Assembly (NCBI RefSeq): GCF_938028735.1
Contig: NZ_CALIMF010000002.1
Location: forward strand, 62,001 to 126,000
Length of the DNA: 64,000 nucleotides
From: an uncultured Thermanaerothrix sp.
GTDB lineage: Bacteria > Chloroflexota > Anaerolineae > Anaerolineales > Anaerolineaceae
Direction: 5' to 3'
Shown here: positions 16,712 through 26,771 of the stretch, in pieces
How positions within the stretch are numbered: the first letter of the stretch is position 1
How the letters are laid out: each line of letters starts with the position of its first letter
Notes under the pieces: model-generated
What the model was told of the DNA's origin: nothing
Databases searched by the model: none
What the model saw: the letters and a program-made list of their open reading frames with translations, nothing else
Position numbers and translations under genes: made by a program

Positions 16712-18796
16712 TTAAGATCCCCCTCGCCGCTGAGGCAGGGCCACTAAGACAAGGCTACTACGCCCCTCCAGAGTGTAGGTCGAAGATAAAATCGGCGGCG
16801 CCTGATTGAGTTCACTAATGTCATCAGGGCTTAGCAGACTGGTATCCACCAACCGATGCCAACGTTGACCAGCAGACAACCAGGGAAGTTCAAACGTCAA
16901 TACCTCCCAATAAGCATTGAAGGCCACATAAACATGCTCTCCCGCTTCGGGCAAGCAGAGTTCCAGCGCTAAAGAACGCGAAATATCACGCCAATCCGGT
17001 TGATTACACTTCACCCCATGCCAGGCAATGCGCGGGGTATTTTCGCCCGGTTTACGCGCCCAGAATGACTCCTCACGAAATACATGATAAGACTGCGTAA
17101 AAGCCACTAGCATTTGCACAAAACGCCATAATCCACGTTCCTGTTCCAGAAGTTGCCAATCCAACCAGGAGATCTCATTGTTTTGGCAATAAGCATTATT
17201 ATTTCCGCGCTGAGAGCGTCGCATCTCATCTCCCATCAAAAGCATCGGCGTCCCTTGAGCAATAAGCAACGCGACTAAGAAGTTGCGCATCTGACGCTGG
17301 CGCAATTGCTCTACTTGCGGATCGTTACTGGGTCCCTCAACTCCACAATTCCAGGAAAAATTCTCGTTGATGCCATCCAGATTGTCCTGCAAATTGGCCT
17401 CGTTGTGTTTTTGGTTATACGAAACTAAATCGTTCAGGGTAAATCCATCATGACAGGTCACAAAGTTAATGCTGCGGTTAGGTTCGCGATCGGGCTGGTG
17501 GAATAGATCAGGACTACCAATGAGACGGTTGGCAAAATCCCAAACTGTTCGCTCATCGCCACGCATAAAGCGACGCACGTCATCGCGGAAGCGCGCATTC
17601 CACTCCGCCCAGCGGTGTCCAATAAACGTTCCCACCTGATAAAGTCCGGCTGCATCCCAGGCCTCAGCAATGATTTTGGTTCCGGCTAATACGGGGTCAG
17701 TCTCGATTTCCCACAAAATTGGTGGATTTCTAAGCAATTGGCCATCTTCATCCCGTGCCATGACCGAAGCCAAGTCAAATCGAAACCCATCCACGTGCAT
17801 AACCTGCACCCAATAACGCAGAGCATCCAGAATTAACCGTCGCACAATTGAATTGTTAGTATTTAGCGTGTTTCCACAACCACTAAAATTCAGATACCGC
17901 GATGGATCGCGAGGATCAAGCATATAGTAAACACTATTCTCCAATCCCTTGAAGCCAAGCACCGGCCCACGATGATCCCCTTCAGCGGTATGATTAAAGA
18001 CCACATCCAGAATAACCTCAATGCCAGCACGATGCAGCGCCTTGACCATATCCCGGAATTCATCCACTGGGCCAAGGACATCTGTGCGCGAACTATAACC
18101 GCGGTGCGGTGCAAAAAACGCTACTGGGCTATAGCCCCAGTAGTTAGTCAACCCCGGAGGGGCGTCTTGTTCGTCAAACTGCTGCACCGGCATTAACTCC
18201 ACCGCGGTGATCCCTAGTGATCTAAGATAAGGAATTTTTTCGATCAGCCCCGCATACGTTCCGCGTTTCTCTGGCACTACCCCTGAGGATGGGTGGCGGG
18301 TAAAACCCCCCACGTGAAGTTCATAGATCACCGTTTGGGCGTAAGGCAATCGCAGGTGTTGGTCCCCCTCCCAATTGTAACCACGCGGGTCCATGACTGC
18401 ACACTTTAACATATGCCCCCAATCCCCCCCAGGTTGTAATGCGGCCTCACGCCGATAGTTTTCGGTGTTGACAATGACTCGGGCATAAGGATCTATTAGC
18501 AGTTTACTCGAGTCAAAGCGATGACCGCGCTCAGGTGCATGGGGGCCAAACACCCGATAAGCATAAATCTGTCCGGAGCCTATTCCATGAACATAAACGT
18601 GCCAATAGGCAAACGTGCGATGTTCCTGCGGATCCAATCGAATCACATGGGAGGGCTCAGAGTCCTCAGGATTCTCAAAGAGCAATAACTCAACCGCAGT
18701 ACTATTCATCGAAAAAAGCGAAAAATTAACCCCGCCATCATGAATGGTAGCCCCCAGGGGATAACTCTGTCCGCGGTGAACTTTGATCTCAGCCAT
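16712..18796 (-). CDS. glgX: Glycogen debranching enzyme GlgX (GH13)
   Basis: A 694-residue GH13 isoamylase/GlgX-type enzyme hydrolysing alpha-1,6 branches in glycogen. An N-terminal CBM48-like domain precedes the barrel with DVVFNHT, the nucleophile Asp in GFRFDLAS, the acid/base Glu in IIAEAWD, and FVTCHDGFT. The chosen ATG (18796) follows TAGGAGAG and begins MAEIKVHRG; an upstream in-frame start adds 14 unlikely residues. It converges on the PflX-like gene with a 7-bp gap and diverges from the second aldo/keto reductase. Confidence 0.94.
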   Translation of the reverse strand: MAEIKVHRGQSYPLGATIHDGGVNFSLFSMNSTAVELLLFENPEDSEPSHVIRLDPQEHRTFAYWHVYVHGIGSGQIYAYRVFGPHAPERGHRFDSSKLLIDPYARVIVNTENYRREAALQPGGDWGHMLKCAVMDPRGYNWEGDQHLRLPYAQTVIYELHVGGFTRHPSSGVVPEKRGTYAGLIEKIPYLRSLGITAVELMPVQQFDEQDAPPGLTNYWGYSPVAFFAPHRGYSSRTDVLGPVDEFRDMVKALHRAGIEVILDVVFNHTAEGDHRGPVLGFKGLENSVYYMLDPRDPSRYLNFSGCGNTLNTNNSIVRRLILDALRYWVQVMHVDGFRFDLASVMARDEDGQLLRNPPILWEIETDPVLAGTKIIAEAWDAAGLYQVGTFIGHRWAEWNARFRDDVRRFMRGDERTVWDFANRLIGSPDLFHQPDREPNRSINFVTCHDGFTLNDLVSYNQKHNEANLQDNLDGINENFSWNCGVEGPSNDPQVEQLRQRQMRNFLVALLIAQGTPMLLMGDEMRRSQRGNNNAYCQNNEISWLDWQLLEQERGLWRFVQMLVAFTQSYHVFREESFWARKPGENTPRIAWHGVKCNQPDWRDISRSLALELCLPEAGEHVYVAFNAYWEVLTFELPWLSAGQRWHRLVDTSLLSPDDISELNQAPPILSSTYTLEGRSSLVLVALPQRRGGS

Positions 18797-18867
18797 TACC
18801 ACTCTCCTACTAGAATAAAGAAGGTTAAAATGAAGCAACTATCTACTTGCACATGGGAGTAAAAATC

Positions 18868-19860
18868 ATGGAATATCGCTTTCTGGGCAAAACCGGTATC
18901 AAGGTTTCACAGTTGTGTTTCGGTACCATGTCGTTTGGTCACGAAGCCGATGAAGCAACCGCGACCGCCATGTACCACCGTTGTCGAGACGCAGGCATCA
19001 ACTTTTTCGATTCAGCAAACATTTACGCGGGTGGTCAATCCGAGATTATCCTTGGACGCTTAGTTGCCGGTCATCGCGATGAAGTGATTATAACCAGTAA
19101 AGCCTTCTTCCCAGTGGGCAGCGACGTTAACGCCCGCGGTGCTTCCCGCCGTCACTTGAAACTCTCAGTAGAAGCCAGCCTTAGGCGACTTAACACAGAT
19201 TATATTGACATTTTCTATGTTCATCATTTTGACGATTTCACCGATCTAGAGGAGACCCTGCGCGGCTTAGAAGATCTAGTGCGTCAGGGCAAAATTCTTT
19301 ACCCTGCTGTCAGCAACTTTGCTGCCTGGCAAATTGAGAAAGCCCTGGGTATCGCCTGGCGCCATGGCTGGACACCCCTTGCCTGCATTCAACCCATGTA
19401 CAATCTGGTCAAGCGCCAGGCGGAAGTTGAAATTCTCCCCATGGCGCAAGCGGAAGGGCTGGGAGTTGTGCCCTATAGCCCACTCGGTGGTGGCCTGTTG
19501 AGCGGGAAATACGGCGTCAATCGCCAACCTGAAAAAGGTCGGCTGGTTGAGAACACCATGTATCGAACCCGCTATGGCGAGCCCTGGATGTACGAGGTGG
19601 CCGAACGATTTACTCGGTTCGCCCAAGAACACGGTTATGAACCAACCCCTTTGGCCATTGCGTGGGTCGCTAGCCACCCAGCCGTGACCGCCCCAATTAT
19701 CGGCGCTCGAAACCCAGAGCAACTGGAAGGGGCTCTGAAAGCTCTGGAAATCCACATGACTCCCGATTTGCGCGAAAAGATTTCATTGCTCTCCCCAACA
19801 CCGCCCCCAGCAACTGACCGTTCGGAGGAACGCACCCCCTATAGCATGGTATCGCGTTAG
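18868..19860 (+). CDS. Aldo/keto reductase (second copy, Kv-beta type)
   Basis: 330 residues. The N-terminus MEYRFLGKTGIKVSQ and the motifs FDSANIY, SKAFF and HHFDDF give the AKR tetrad Asp, Tyr, Lys, His. It is clearly paralogous to the reductase beside kamA but diverged. I chose the ATG at 18868, eight codons into the open frame, because the protein then starts at the family consensus and GGGAG lies upstream. It stands alone between glgX (divergent) and the Rel homologue. Substrate unknown. Confidence 0.9.
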   Translation: MEYRFLGKTGIKVSQLCFGTMSFGHEADEATATAMYHRCRDAGINFFDSANIYAGGQSEIILGRLVAGHRDEVIITSKAFFPVGSDVNARGASRRHLKLSVEASLRRLNTDYIDIFYVHHFDDFTDLEETLRGLEDLVRQGKILYPAVSNFAAWQIEKALGIAWRHGWTPLACIQPMYNLVKRQAEVEILPMAQAEGLGVVPYSPLGGGLLSGKYGVNRQPEKGRLVENTMYRTRYGEPWMYEVAERFTRFAQEHGYEPTPLAIAWVASHPAVTAPIIGARNPEQLEGALKALEIHMTPDLREKISLLSPTPPPATDRSEERTPYSMVSR

Positions 19861-19949
19861 CCTACGGAGCCGCTGATTGGATCCTAGCATAATGGTTTCA
19901 AAAGCATTAAAATAAACTAACTTTGTTAAGAAAGCGTGCAAAGTAAAGA

Positions 19950-21812
19950 ATGGCAAAAGTAACTGTAACACTGGTTAGAGAAGTGCGTCCTCGCCTGGAA
20001 GATGAGTTCAATCCGGGCGAATTCATCCCCCGTACCCCGGCAATTACTGAGGCCTACGAATGGGGACGTGAATTACATAAGGGGCAATATCGCCTAAATG
20101 GGGAACCCTACTTTGAAACCCACTGCGTGTGGGTCGGGGCATTTCTGGATAAACTCATTGGCCGCGAAGCCTGGACCATCGCCGGCTTGCTTCATGATGC
20201 GGTTGAAGACCAAGGCGAAACCCTAGAAGCCATTCGAGCTCGCTTCCCCGGCCCACTTGGCGAGGAAGTCGCTTACATTGTTGACGGGGTCACGAAGATC
20301 AGTTCTCCGCGCGATGGACGAACTCGCGAAATTGAAACGTTGCGCAAATTGGCTCAATTTCGTGATCCCGGCGTCTATCTGGTCAAACTGGCGGACAAAA
20401 GCCATAATTTGCTAACCCTCCAGTATATGCCGGAGCACAAGCGCCAGCAAAAGGCCCTGGAAGTCATCCGTGCTTACGGCAAACTAGCAGGCATATTGAA
20501 CTGCTACCGTTGGCGACGCTGGCTTGAAGATCTGGCTTTTCCCTACGCGGATCCGGAAACTTACGCCTTCGTCAAAGAAAAAATAGACGCTGACCCCCGC
20601 CTTGATCTTTCTTTCATCCATCCCATGATGGAGCAATTAGGTAATCTGATGGAAGAGAGTGGGATCAGTGGCAGCGTGGAGCTTACCGTCAATGGCTATT
20701 GGCAAACCTGGCAGAAATTGCGCCGTCTGGCACGTGCGCGCCGCGCCTCGATGGATTCTTTTGCGGCAGTCAATGACTTGGTTTCTTTTCGGATGGTAGT
20801 GGACAGCGAGGACGAAACCCAGTGCTACGCCCTGCTCCCTAAGGTCAATCGGTTCCTTGGCCCTTACTTAGACCAGAATCGTTTCGATGACTACATCGCC
20901 TGCCCTCAGAACGGCTATCGTGCCCTACAGGTTACCGCCTGGCTGCCAGATTTAGGGGCTATTGAGGTTGCGATCGCCACGCGTGAAATGGAAGGCGAAA
21001 ATCACTGGGGAGTCGTTTACGCGCTAAAGCAAGGGAAGGATATCAGTCACTACCGCCCAATCGAAATCTTTACCCCTAGCGGGAGTGCTCGCTTCCTGCC
21101 TGAGGGTTCTACCGTCTTGGACGCCATTGCCTCCATTCAGCAAGAGTTCCTTCTAGATAAAATTAGTGCCGTGAGGGTAAACGGCAACCTAGCACGGCTA
21201 TCCGACCATATTCAACCCGGTGATATCGTGGAGGTGATTACGGGAAATAACCGCCTGGCGCCCTCAGAGGAATGGTTGGCATTCAGCAACCCATCAACAG
21301 CGCGCTTGCTACGAGGGGTCTTAGTCACAGAAGCGCTCAAGCGTAGCGCCGAGAAAGGGCGTCAGATTGCCAAGCAATTGCTCAAAGAGCGGGGGTTGCT
21401 GGCACTTGAAGACGTTCAGGCCCTAGAACCCACGCGAGTAGATAACCTTCTAGAGCAACTAGCCTGCGCAAGCCTGGAAGATTTTTATGCGGCTTTAGGC
21501 AGTGGTGCCATCCGCCAGCAGGAAGTTTCTCAAACCCTGGATAGGGTCGGTATTACCAATGAAACCCTCCGCTGGACAACCATTCAGATGCTAGGCAGTG
21601 CCCGCGCCAACCGTCCTGGGACGCTGGCCCGCCTGGCAAGTCTGGTTTCACAAGCCGGCGGGAATATCCTGCGTTCGGTCAACAACACTTTGTCAGACGG
21701 TCGCTTTTCGCTACGGTTGGTAGTAAGCAACCTATCGCCTGAGCAACGCGAATCTCTCTATCAGGCATATATCCACTGCGGGGTTGAATTAGAATTCATT
21801 GAGATTACCTAG
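19950..21812 (+). CDS. RelA/SpoT homologue, hydrolase-intact and synthetase-degenerate
   Basis: 620 residues, shorter than the usual 720-750. Domain order is HD hydrolase (about 30-190), RelA_SpoT synthetase-like (about 215-350), TGS (about 355-420) and C-terminal ACT (about 550-620). Hydrolase residues are kept: His58, His82-Asp83, Glu86-Asp87, Asp149 and Asn153 in KLADKSHN. The synthetase half has lost key positions: KxNGYQSLHT has become PQNGYRALQV, and the EVQIRT strand reads EVAIAT. It is therefore likely a (p)ppGpp hydrolase or a regulator. No close partner gene; promoter not clear. Confidence 0.8.
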   Translation: MAKVTVTLVREVRPRLEDEFNPGEFIPRTPAITEAYEWGRELHKGQYRLNGEPYFETHCVWVGAFLDKLIGREAWTIAGLLHDAVEDQGETLEAIRARFPGPLGEEVAYIVDGVTKISSPRDGRTREIETLRKLAQFRDPGVYLVKLADKSHNLLTLQYMPEHKRQQKALEVIRAYGKLAGILNCYRWRRWLEDLAFPYADPETYAFVKEKIDADPRLDLSFIHPMMEQLGNLMEESGISGSVELTVNGYWQTWQKLRRLARARRASMDSFAAVNDLVSFRMVVDSEDETQCYALLPKVNRFLGPYLDQNRFDDYIACPQNGYRALQVTAWLPDLGAIEVAIATREMEGENHWGVVYALKQGKDISHYRPIEIFTPSGSARFLPEGSTVLDAIASIQQEFLLDKISAVRVNGNLARLSDHIQPGDIVEVITGNNRLAPSEEWLAFSNPSTARLLRGVLVTEALKRSAEKGRQIAKQLLKERGLLALEDVQALEPTRVDNLLEQLACASLEDFYAALGSGAIRQQEVSQTLDRVGITNETLRWTTIQMLGSARANRPGTLARLASLVSQAGGNILRSVNNTLSDGRFSLRLVVSNLSPEQRESLYQAYIHCGVELEFIEIT

Positions 21813-21816
21813 GTTA

Positions 21817-21825
21817 TGGTATAAT
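21817..21825 (+). promoter_or_regulatory. Extended -10 promoter for the FKBP gene
   Basis: TGG followed by TATAAT (21820-21825), just after the Rel homologue's stop. Expected start near 21832, a leader of about 45 nt. The -35 is poor. Confidence 0.62.
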
Positions 21826-21876
21826 TTGTAAAATTCGTGCCCCATAAATGCATGAAATCTAGAACGGAGTAAAAAG

Positions 21877-22410
21877 TTGAATCCTTTAGCAAAACCCACC
21901 CAAATTGCCGACGACGTTGTGGTATCACTGGCGTATACGCTCAGCGTCAACGGTACTGTTGTAGACTCTTCCGACGAGTCAAACCCGGTTGTCTTCCTAC
22001 AGGGTTACGGCAATATCATCCCCGGCCTTGAACGCGAACTTTACGGTTTGCACATCGGCGATGAGAAACACATTGTTATCCAACCCCGCGATGGGTATGG
22101 TGAAATTGATCCCGACGCCGTCATGCGCATCCCCAAAGAGGAATTTCCTCCCCAGATCCCATTGGTCACAGGCGTGGAACTAGAAGTGCGCGATATGGAA
22201 GGGAACATCCTGCATGCTACCATCGTAGGAGTTGATGAAGAGGCCGTCACTCTTGACTTCAACCATCCCCTGGCTGGTCAGGAACTGGTCTTTGATGTCA
22301 AGGTTGTTGATCTGCGTCAAGCCACCGAAGACGAGCTGCGCCATGGACACGTTCACGAAGAGGGCATGGAAGAAGAGGAAGAGTTCCTCCCCGGCGACGA
22401 GGAGGAATAA
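21877..22410 (+). CDS. SlyD-like FKBP peptidyl-prolyl isomerase
   Basis: 177 residues. An FKBP domain (about 12-160) is interrupted by the insert-in-flap chaperone domain as in SlyD (FLQGYGNIIPGLERELYG, IGDEKHIVIQPRDGYGE, then FNHPLAGQEL). The tail is short, with two His (HGHVHEEG) and a very acidic run, where E. coli SlyD has a long His/Cys metal-binding tail. Start is TTG: CGGAG lies nine bases upstream and there is no usable in-frame ATG. A terminator follows directly, so it is monocistronic. Role: proline isomerisation and holdase activity in the cytoplasm. Confidence 0.9.
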   Translation: MNPLAKPTQIADDVVVSLAYTLSVNGTVVDSSDESNPVVFLQGYGNIIPGLERELYGLHIGDEKHIVIQPRDGYGEIDPDAVMRIPKEEFPPQIPLVTGVELEVRDMEGNILHATIVGVDEEAVTLDFNHPLAGQELVFDVKVVDLRQATEDELRHGHVHEEGMEEEEEFLPGDEEE

Positions 22411-22434
22411 TCCCCACCTGCTTGCCAACCCAGG

Positions 22435-22462
22435 CTGCTGCGGCATACCCGCAGCAGTTTTT
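22435..22462 (+). terminator. Intrinsic terminator after the FKBP gene
   Basis: CTGCTGCGG (22435-22443) pairs with CCGCAGCAG (22449-22457) around CATAC, followed by five Ts. Perfect 9-bp stem. Confidence 0.9.
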
Positions 22463-22495
22463 AATTTTGTTACCCCGAGTCCCTATGGGGGGTTC

Positions 22496-22504
22496 TGGTA
22501 TAAT
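22496..22504 (+). promoter_or_regulatory. Extended -10 promoter for the dTDP-rhamnose operon
   Basis: TGG followed by TATAAT (22499-22504), 34 bp after the terminator. Expected start near 22511. The roughly 32-nt leader has no clear Shine-Dalgarno before the ATG at 22543. Confidence 0.65.
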
Positions 22505-22542
22505 CCAATCGCAGAGAATCTCAGTCTCACGAATCCCATCAT

Positions 22543-23091
22543 ATGCGCTTCTTGCCCACTTCAATCCCCGATGTCATTCTAATCGAACCCCAGGTGTTCA
22601 GTGACTCGCGTGGTTTCTTTATGGAGGTCTTCCAGGCCCGCAAGTTTGCCGAGGCAGGCTTGCCCGTCCATTTTGTCCAGGATAATCACTCTGGTTCTCA
22701 CCGTGGTATTCTGCGCGGCCTGCATTATCAGATTCAGAACCCACAAGGCAAACTGGTGAGAGCCATTTTTGGGGCCATTTTTGATGTAGCAGTGGACTTG
22801 CGAAGAAGTTCTCCCACTTTTGGAAGGTGGGTAGGCGTGATCCTTTCAGCAGAAAACCACCTTCAACTCTGGATCCCCCCAGGTTTTGCACATGGGTTTT
22901 ATGTGCTGAGTGAGTGGGCTGAGGTTCACTACAAGACAACTGACTTTTATAATCCCCGTGGAGAACGTACTCTCCGCTGGGATGATCCTCAAATCGGGAT
23001 TGAGTGGCCTCTGGTTAACCACCAGCCTCCTCTGCTTTCCGAGAAAGACGCCCAGGGCAAGTGCCTTTTTGAAGCCGATTTATTTGATTAA
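22543..23091 (+). CDS. rfbC: dTDP-4-dehydrorhamnose 3,5-epimerase
   Basis: 182 residues, standard cupin epimerase length. It converts dTDP-4-keto-6-deoxyglucose to the L-lyxo form, the third step of dTDP-L-rhamnose synthesis. RGLHYQ holds the catalytic His region, and IPPGFAHGF plus DVAVDLR are family hallmarks. It is first in the order rfbC-B-A-D, with rfbB 15 bp downstream. AAATC...GGAG type ribosome sites precede the later genes, but none is evident here. Confidence 0.95.
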   Translation: MRFLPTSIPDVILIEPQVFSDSRGFFMEVFQARKFAEAGLPVHFVQDNHSGSHRGILRGLHYQIQNPQGKLVRAIFGAIFDVAVDLRRSSPTFGRWVGVILSAENHLQLWIPPGFAHGFYVLSEWAEVHYKTTDFYNPRGERTLRWDDPQIGIEWPLVNHQPPLLSEKDAQGKCLFEADLFD

Positions 23092-23106
23092 ATCTGTGGA
23101 GCGCCT

Positions 23107-24192
23107 ATGCAACGCGTATTGATCACAGGTGGTGCAGGGTTCATCGGGTCCAATTTTGTGCGCTATCTCCTCCAGCGTGAGCCTGAAGTACTGGTCATTA
23201 ACCTCGACCTCCTTACTTACGCGGGTAGCTTAGAAAATCTACGTCATTTACCTGATGAACACAGACACATCTTCATCCGTGGCGATATCTGTGATGGCGA
23301 TTTGGTCTATCGTCTGTTTGTTCAGTATGAAATTGACACAGTGGTGCATTTTGCAGCCGAGTCCCATGTAGATCGTTCCATCATTGGCCCTGCCCAATTT
23401 ATCCAGACCAATATTGTGGGCACGTTCACTCTGCTTGAAGCGGCACGAAAGGCCTGGATAGAGGATAAGATGGTGCCCCTTGAGCAATGCCATTTTCATC
23501 ATGTCTCCACGGATGAAGTGTTTGGCTCACTTAAACCTCATGAACCGCCCTTTCGCGAAACCAATCCCTACGCGCCAAACTCCCCATATGCGGCCTCCAA
23601 AGCAGCTAGCGATCACTTGGTACGCGCCTATGCCCATACCTACGGATTACCAATAACTATCACCAACTGCTCCAACAATTACGGGCCTTACCAATTTCCT
23701 GAAAAACTTATCCCTCTAGTGATTTTAAACGCGCTACAAGGGAAACCCCTGCCCATCTACGGAGATGGACAGCAGATTCGGGATTGGTTGTATGTGGAAG
23801 ATCACTGTGAGGCGATCCTGCGGGTTTTAAAGCAGGGCCGCTTGGGTGAAACCTATAATATAGGCGGTAACAACCAACCCACCAACCTCTACATCGTACA
23901 TACCCTCTGCGATCTACTTGATGAGTTCCGCTCCGAATCACCTCACCGCCCGCATCGCAACCTGATTCGCTTTGTCGCCGATCGGCCTGGACATGACCGG
24001 CGCTACGCGATGGATATCAGCAAGATTCGAGAGGAACTCGGATGGCAACCACGTGAGACCCTGGAAAGCGGCCTGCGCAAGACTGTTCTATGGTACCTGA
24101 ATAATTTGGAGTGGGTGTCGTCTATCCTAAAACGCCCTGACTTCCAAGCCTGGCTGGAAAATAACTACGCCTCAAGAGGAGTTCAATCATGA
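23107..24192 (+). CDS. rfbB: dTDP-glucose 4,6-dehydratase
   Basis: A 361-residue extended short-chain dehydrogenase (NAD-dependent), the second step of dTDP-rhamnose synthesis. GGAGFIGSN binds [12 protein letters not shown] holds the Thr-Asp-Glu dehydration residues and YAASKAASD the Tyr/Lys pair. GGAG sits before the ATG. Its stop overlaps the rfbA start by four bases (ATGA). Confidence 0.95.
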   Translation: MQRVLITGGAGFIGSNFVRYLLQREPEVLVINLDLLTYAGSLENLRHLPDEHRHIFIRGDICDGDLVYRLFVQYEIDTVVHFAAESHVDRSIIGPAQFIQTNIVGTFTLLEAARKAWIEDKMVPLEQCHFHHVSTDEVFGSLKPHEPPFRETNPYAPNSPYAASKAASDHLVRAYAHTYGLPITITNCSNNYGPYQFPEKLIPLVILNALQGKPLPIYGDGQQIRDWLYVEDHCEAILRVLKQGRLGETYNIGGNNQPTNLYIVHTLCDLLDEFRSESPHRPHRNLIRFVADRPGHDRRYAMDISKIREELGWQPRETLESGLRKTVLWYLNNLEWVSSILKRPDFQAWLENNYASRGVQS

Positions 24193-25064
24193 AAGGAATT
24201 ATCCTGGCAGGCGGCAAGGGCACCCGCCTCTACCCAATCACTCGGGCGATCAGCAAACAAATTCTGCCTGTTTACAACAAGCCAATGATTTACTATCCTC
24301 TCTCCATGCTGATGCTAGCCGGGATTCGTGATATTCTCATCATCAGCACCCCTCAGGACCTTCCCCTCTTCGAGCGGTTGCTTGGTAAAGGCCATCAATG
24401 GGGGCTGCACTTTCAATACGCAGAGCAACCTGAGCCCCGCGGTCTGGCCGAGGCGTTTCTTATCGGGCGCCAGTTTATTGCGGGGGAACCTTGCGCGCTC
24501 ATCCTTGGCGATAACATCTTCTACGGGCGCGGGTTGGCGCGCCTGCTTCAGAACGCGGCCCAGGTGCAAGAGGGGGCTGTCATCTTTGCTTACCCGGTCA
24601 ACGATCCTACCCGTTATGGGGTCGTTGAAATTGGCCCCGATGGACGTGCTCTAAGCATTGAAGAAAAGCCCAAGAAACCCCGTTCAAACCTCGCCGTTCC
24701 AGGCATTTACTTCTACGATCATCATGTGGTTGATTACGCGGAGACGTTAAGCCCCTCTCAACGGGGGGAACTGGAAATCACGGATTTGAACCGGATTTAC
24801 CTTGAGAAAGGCCAACTTAAGGTTGAGATCCTGGGGCGCGGGATCGCCTGGCTGGATGCAGGCACCCATGAAGCCCTCCTCCAGGCCAGCAACTTCGTTC
24901 AGACCGTTGAAGAGCGACAAGGCTTGATGATCTCTTGCCCCGAAGAGATCGCCTATCGGATGGGATATATTACTGCTGAACAACTCCGTGAGCAGGCCCT
25001 CAGCATGGCAAACAACGGGTACGGGGCCTATCTGCTTCGACTGCTTGAGGAAACCCCCTGGTAA
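24189..25064 (+). CDS. rfbA: Glucose-1-phosphate thymidylyltransferase
   Basis: 291 residues, the first step of dTDP-rhamnose synthesis (dTTP + glucose 1-phosphate). The nucleotide-binding [11 protein letters not shown] lies at residues 8-18, then KPMIYYPL and the metal Asp in LGDNIFYG. GTRLYPxT with Lys in [11 protein letters not shown] is typical RmlA. rfbD starts two bases after its stop. Confidence 0.95.
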   Translation: MKGIILAGGKGTRLYPITRAISKQILPVYNKPMIYYPLSMLMLAGIRDILIISTPQDLPLFERLLGKGHQWGLHFQYAEQPEPRGLAEAFLIGRQFIAGEPCALILGDNIFYGRGLARLLQNAAQVQEGAVIFAYPVNDPTRYGVVEIGPDGRALSIEEKPKKPRSNLAVPGIYFYDHHVVDYAETLSPSQRGELEITDLNRIYLEKGQLKVEILGRGIAWLDAGTHEALLQASNFVQTVEERQGLMISCPEEIAYRMGYITAEQLREQALSMANNGYGAYLLRLLEETPW

Positions 25065-25066
25065 AC

Positions 25067-25945
25067 ATGCGTATCTTACTCCTTGGTCACCTCGGGCAAT
25101 TGGGTTGGGAAGCCCGGCGTTCCCTGGCTTGCCTGGGTGAGATTATTGCTTTGGATTACCCTCAGATTGATTTGAGTCAGCCTCAAACCCTGCCACCGCT
25201 CATCCGCGAGATAAGACCTCATATCATTTATAACGCTACGGCTTACACCGCGGTTGATAAAGCCGAACAGGAGCGTCACTTGGCTGAGCAAATCAATGCT
25301 GTGGCACCTGGCGTGCTTGCCGAGTGCGCTCGCGAGATCCGCGCCGTCCTGATTCATTTTTCTACAGATTACGTCTTCGACGGTAACAAAGGCACTCCCT
25401 ACACCGAAACTGACCCACCCAATCCCCTCAACGTTTATGGAAAAACAAAATGGCAGGGTGAGCAAGCCGTTCAGGCAGTAGATGACGTTTATCTAATCTT
25501 CCGAACGAGCTGGGTTTACAGCCTACGCCGGGATAGTTTTGTCACAAAGGTGCTGGAATGGAGTCGCAAACAAGAAGTGCTGCGCGTGGTGGATGATCAG
25601 ATTGGAAACCCCACCTGGGCGCGGATGTTAGCCGAGGTGACAGCCAACCTCTTATCTTGCCATCGTGATGACCCTTATACCCAATTGCACGAAAAACGCG
25701 GGCTTTATCATCTGGCCGGCAAGGGCTGGGCCAGCCGGTTCGAGTGGGCGCAGGCAATCCTGGCTTTGGATTCAGAACACGAACAACAAGCCACCCGGCA
25801 ACTTTTGCCCGCTCGCACGAAGGAGTTCCCGACCCCTGCCCGACGGCCTCTCTTTTCTGCCCTAGATTGTACCCGCTTTGAACAGACCTTCAACCTAAGC
25901 CTGCCACCTTGGCGCGAGGCGCTTGCTCTGGCCATGCAACGTTGA
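25067..25945 (+). CDS. rfbD: dTDP-4-dehydrorhamnose reductase
   Basis: 292 residues, final step: NAD(P)H reduction to dTDP-L-rhamnose. The nucleotide motif GHLGQLGWE is near the N-terminus, followed by NATAYTAVDKAE, STDYVFDG and the active-site YGKTKWQGE (Tyr and Lys). It closes the complete four-gene rhamnose set. The Wzz-like gene follows 10 bp later on the same transcript. Confidence 0.95.
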   Translation: MRILLLGHLGQLGWEARRSLACLGEIIALDYPQIDLSQPQTLPPLIREIRPHIIYNATAYTAVDKAEQERHLAEQINAVAPGVLAECAREIRAVLIHFSTDYVFDGNKGTPYTETDPPNPLNVYGKTKWQGEQAVQAVDDVYLIFRTSWVYSLRRDSFVTKVLEWSRKQEVLRVVDDQIGNPTWARMLAEVTANLLSCHRDDPYTQLHEKRGLYHLAGKGWASRFEWAQAILALDSEHEQQATRQLLPARTKEFPTPARRPLFSALDCTRFEQTFNLSLPPWREALALAMQR

Positions 25946-25955
25946 GGTATTGGGA

Positions 25956-26771
25956 ATGCATGTAACCCCCGACCCCACCCCTGTTCTTTCCACTCAGGCT
26001 GAACTCCAGCGCGTACTTCGCTGGTGGTGGGTGATTGTGCTGGCTGCCCTTCTGGGAGCCTTTGGCGGCTGGTTGGCCCACGCTATTAAGCCTCCCATCT
26101 ACGAAGCCCAAGCCGTTTTCAGTGCCACCATTGATTACACACGCACCGGACTGATGACCCAATTTGAGCAGGATCAAGCCCTCAACGCCGTAGGCCATCT
26201 TATTGCCTCCAATGAAGTGATTGAACGAGTCATTAACCAATTACAAGGGGAAGGATCCACACTAACCATAGCGGACCTCCGGCGCATGGGCACTGTAGAG
26301 CGCCAGGTAGATGCCTTTGTTCTTCGGTTGCGCACCTCAGACCCACAGGAAGCAGCCCGCCTGGCCAATCTATGGGCGGGTGAAGCAGATGCAGTTCTTG
26401 CCGATGCTCAAACCCACGCATTGAAGGCTGCCAGTCTTGCCCAATATATGCGGTCGATTGAAACGTGCCTCCAACGCGCTGTGATGGTGGCACCTGCCAC
26501 GGCACTTTGCCCCCAACAATCTCTCGAGGACCTGCAGGCTCTTCTGGCCACCGTTGGCCAGCAATTCCAAACTGAGCGCCAGGCCAGCCGTAATCTTTTC
26601 CCGGGGTTGTCCATTCAATGGGTTGAGTCGGCTTCTCCCCCGACCCAACCCGTTCAGTACGGGCGCAATGATCTGATGCTGGTTGGTGCATTGATTGGCT
26701 GGGTACTCGGTCTGGTATTGGTGGAGACCCTGCCTTTTTTCCGTCGTTTCAATTATAAAGATGCAAATTAA
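25956..26771 (+). CDS. Wzz-like polysaccharide chain-length/co-polymerase protein
   Basis: 271 residues with a short cytoplasmic N-terminus, a first membrane helix (about 23-43), a large external helical domain, and a second helix near the C-terminus (about 240-260), the usual Wzz/polysaccharide co-polymerase layout. It lacks any kinase domain. Sequence similarity to known Wzz is weak by eye; the topology and its place between rfbD and a Wzy-like gene carry the call. I prefer the ATG at 25956 over an in-frame ATG inside rfbD (25923). Confidence 0.7.
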   Translation: MHVTPDPTPVLSTQAELQRVLRWWWVIVLAALLGAFGGWLAHAIKPPIYEAQAVFSATIDYTRTGLMTQFEQDQALNAVGHLIASNEVIERVINQLQGEGSTLTIADLRRMGTVERQVDAFVLRLRTSDPQEAARLANLWAGEADAVLADAQTHALKAASLAQYMRSIETCLQRAVMVAPATALCPQQSLEDLQALLATVGQQFQTERQASRNLFPGLSIQWVESASPPTQPVQYGRNDLMLVGALIGWVLGLVLVETLPFFRRFNYKDAN

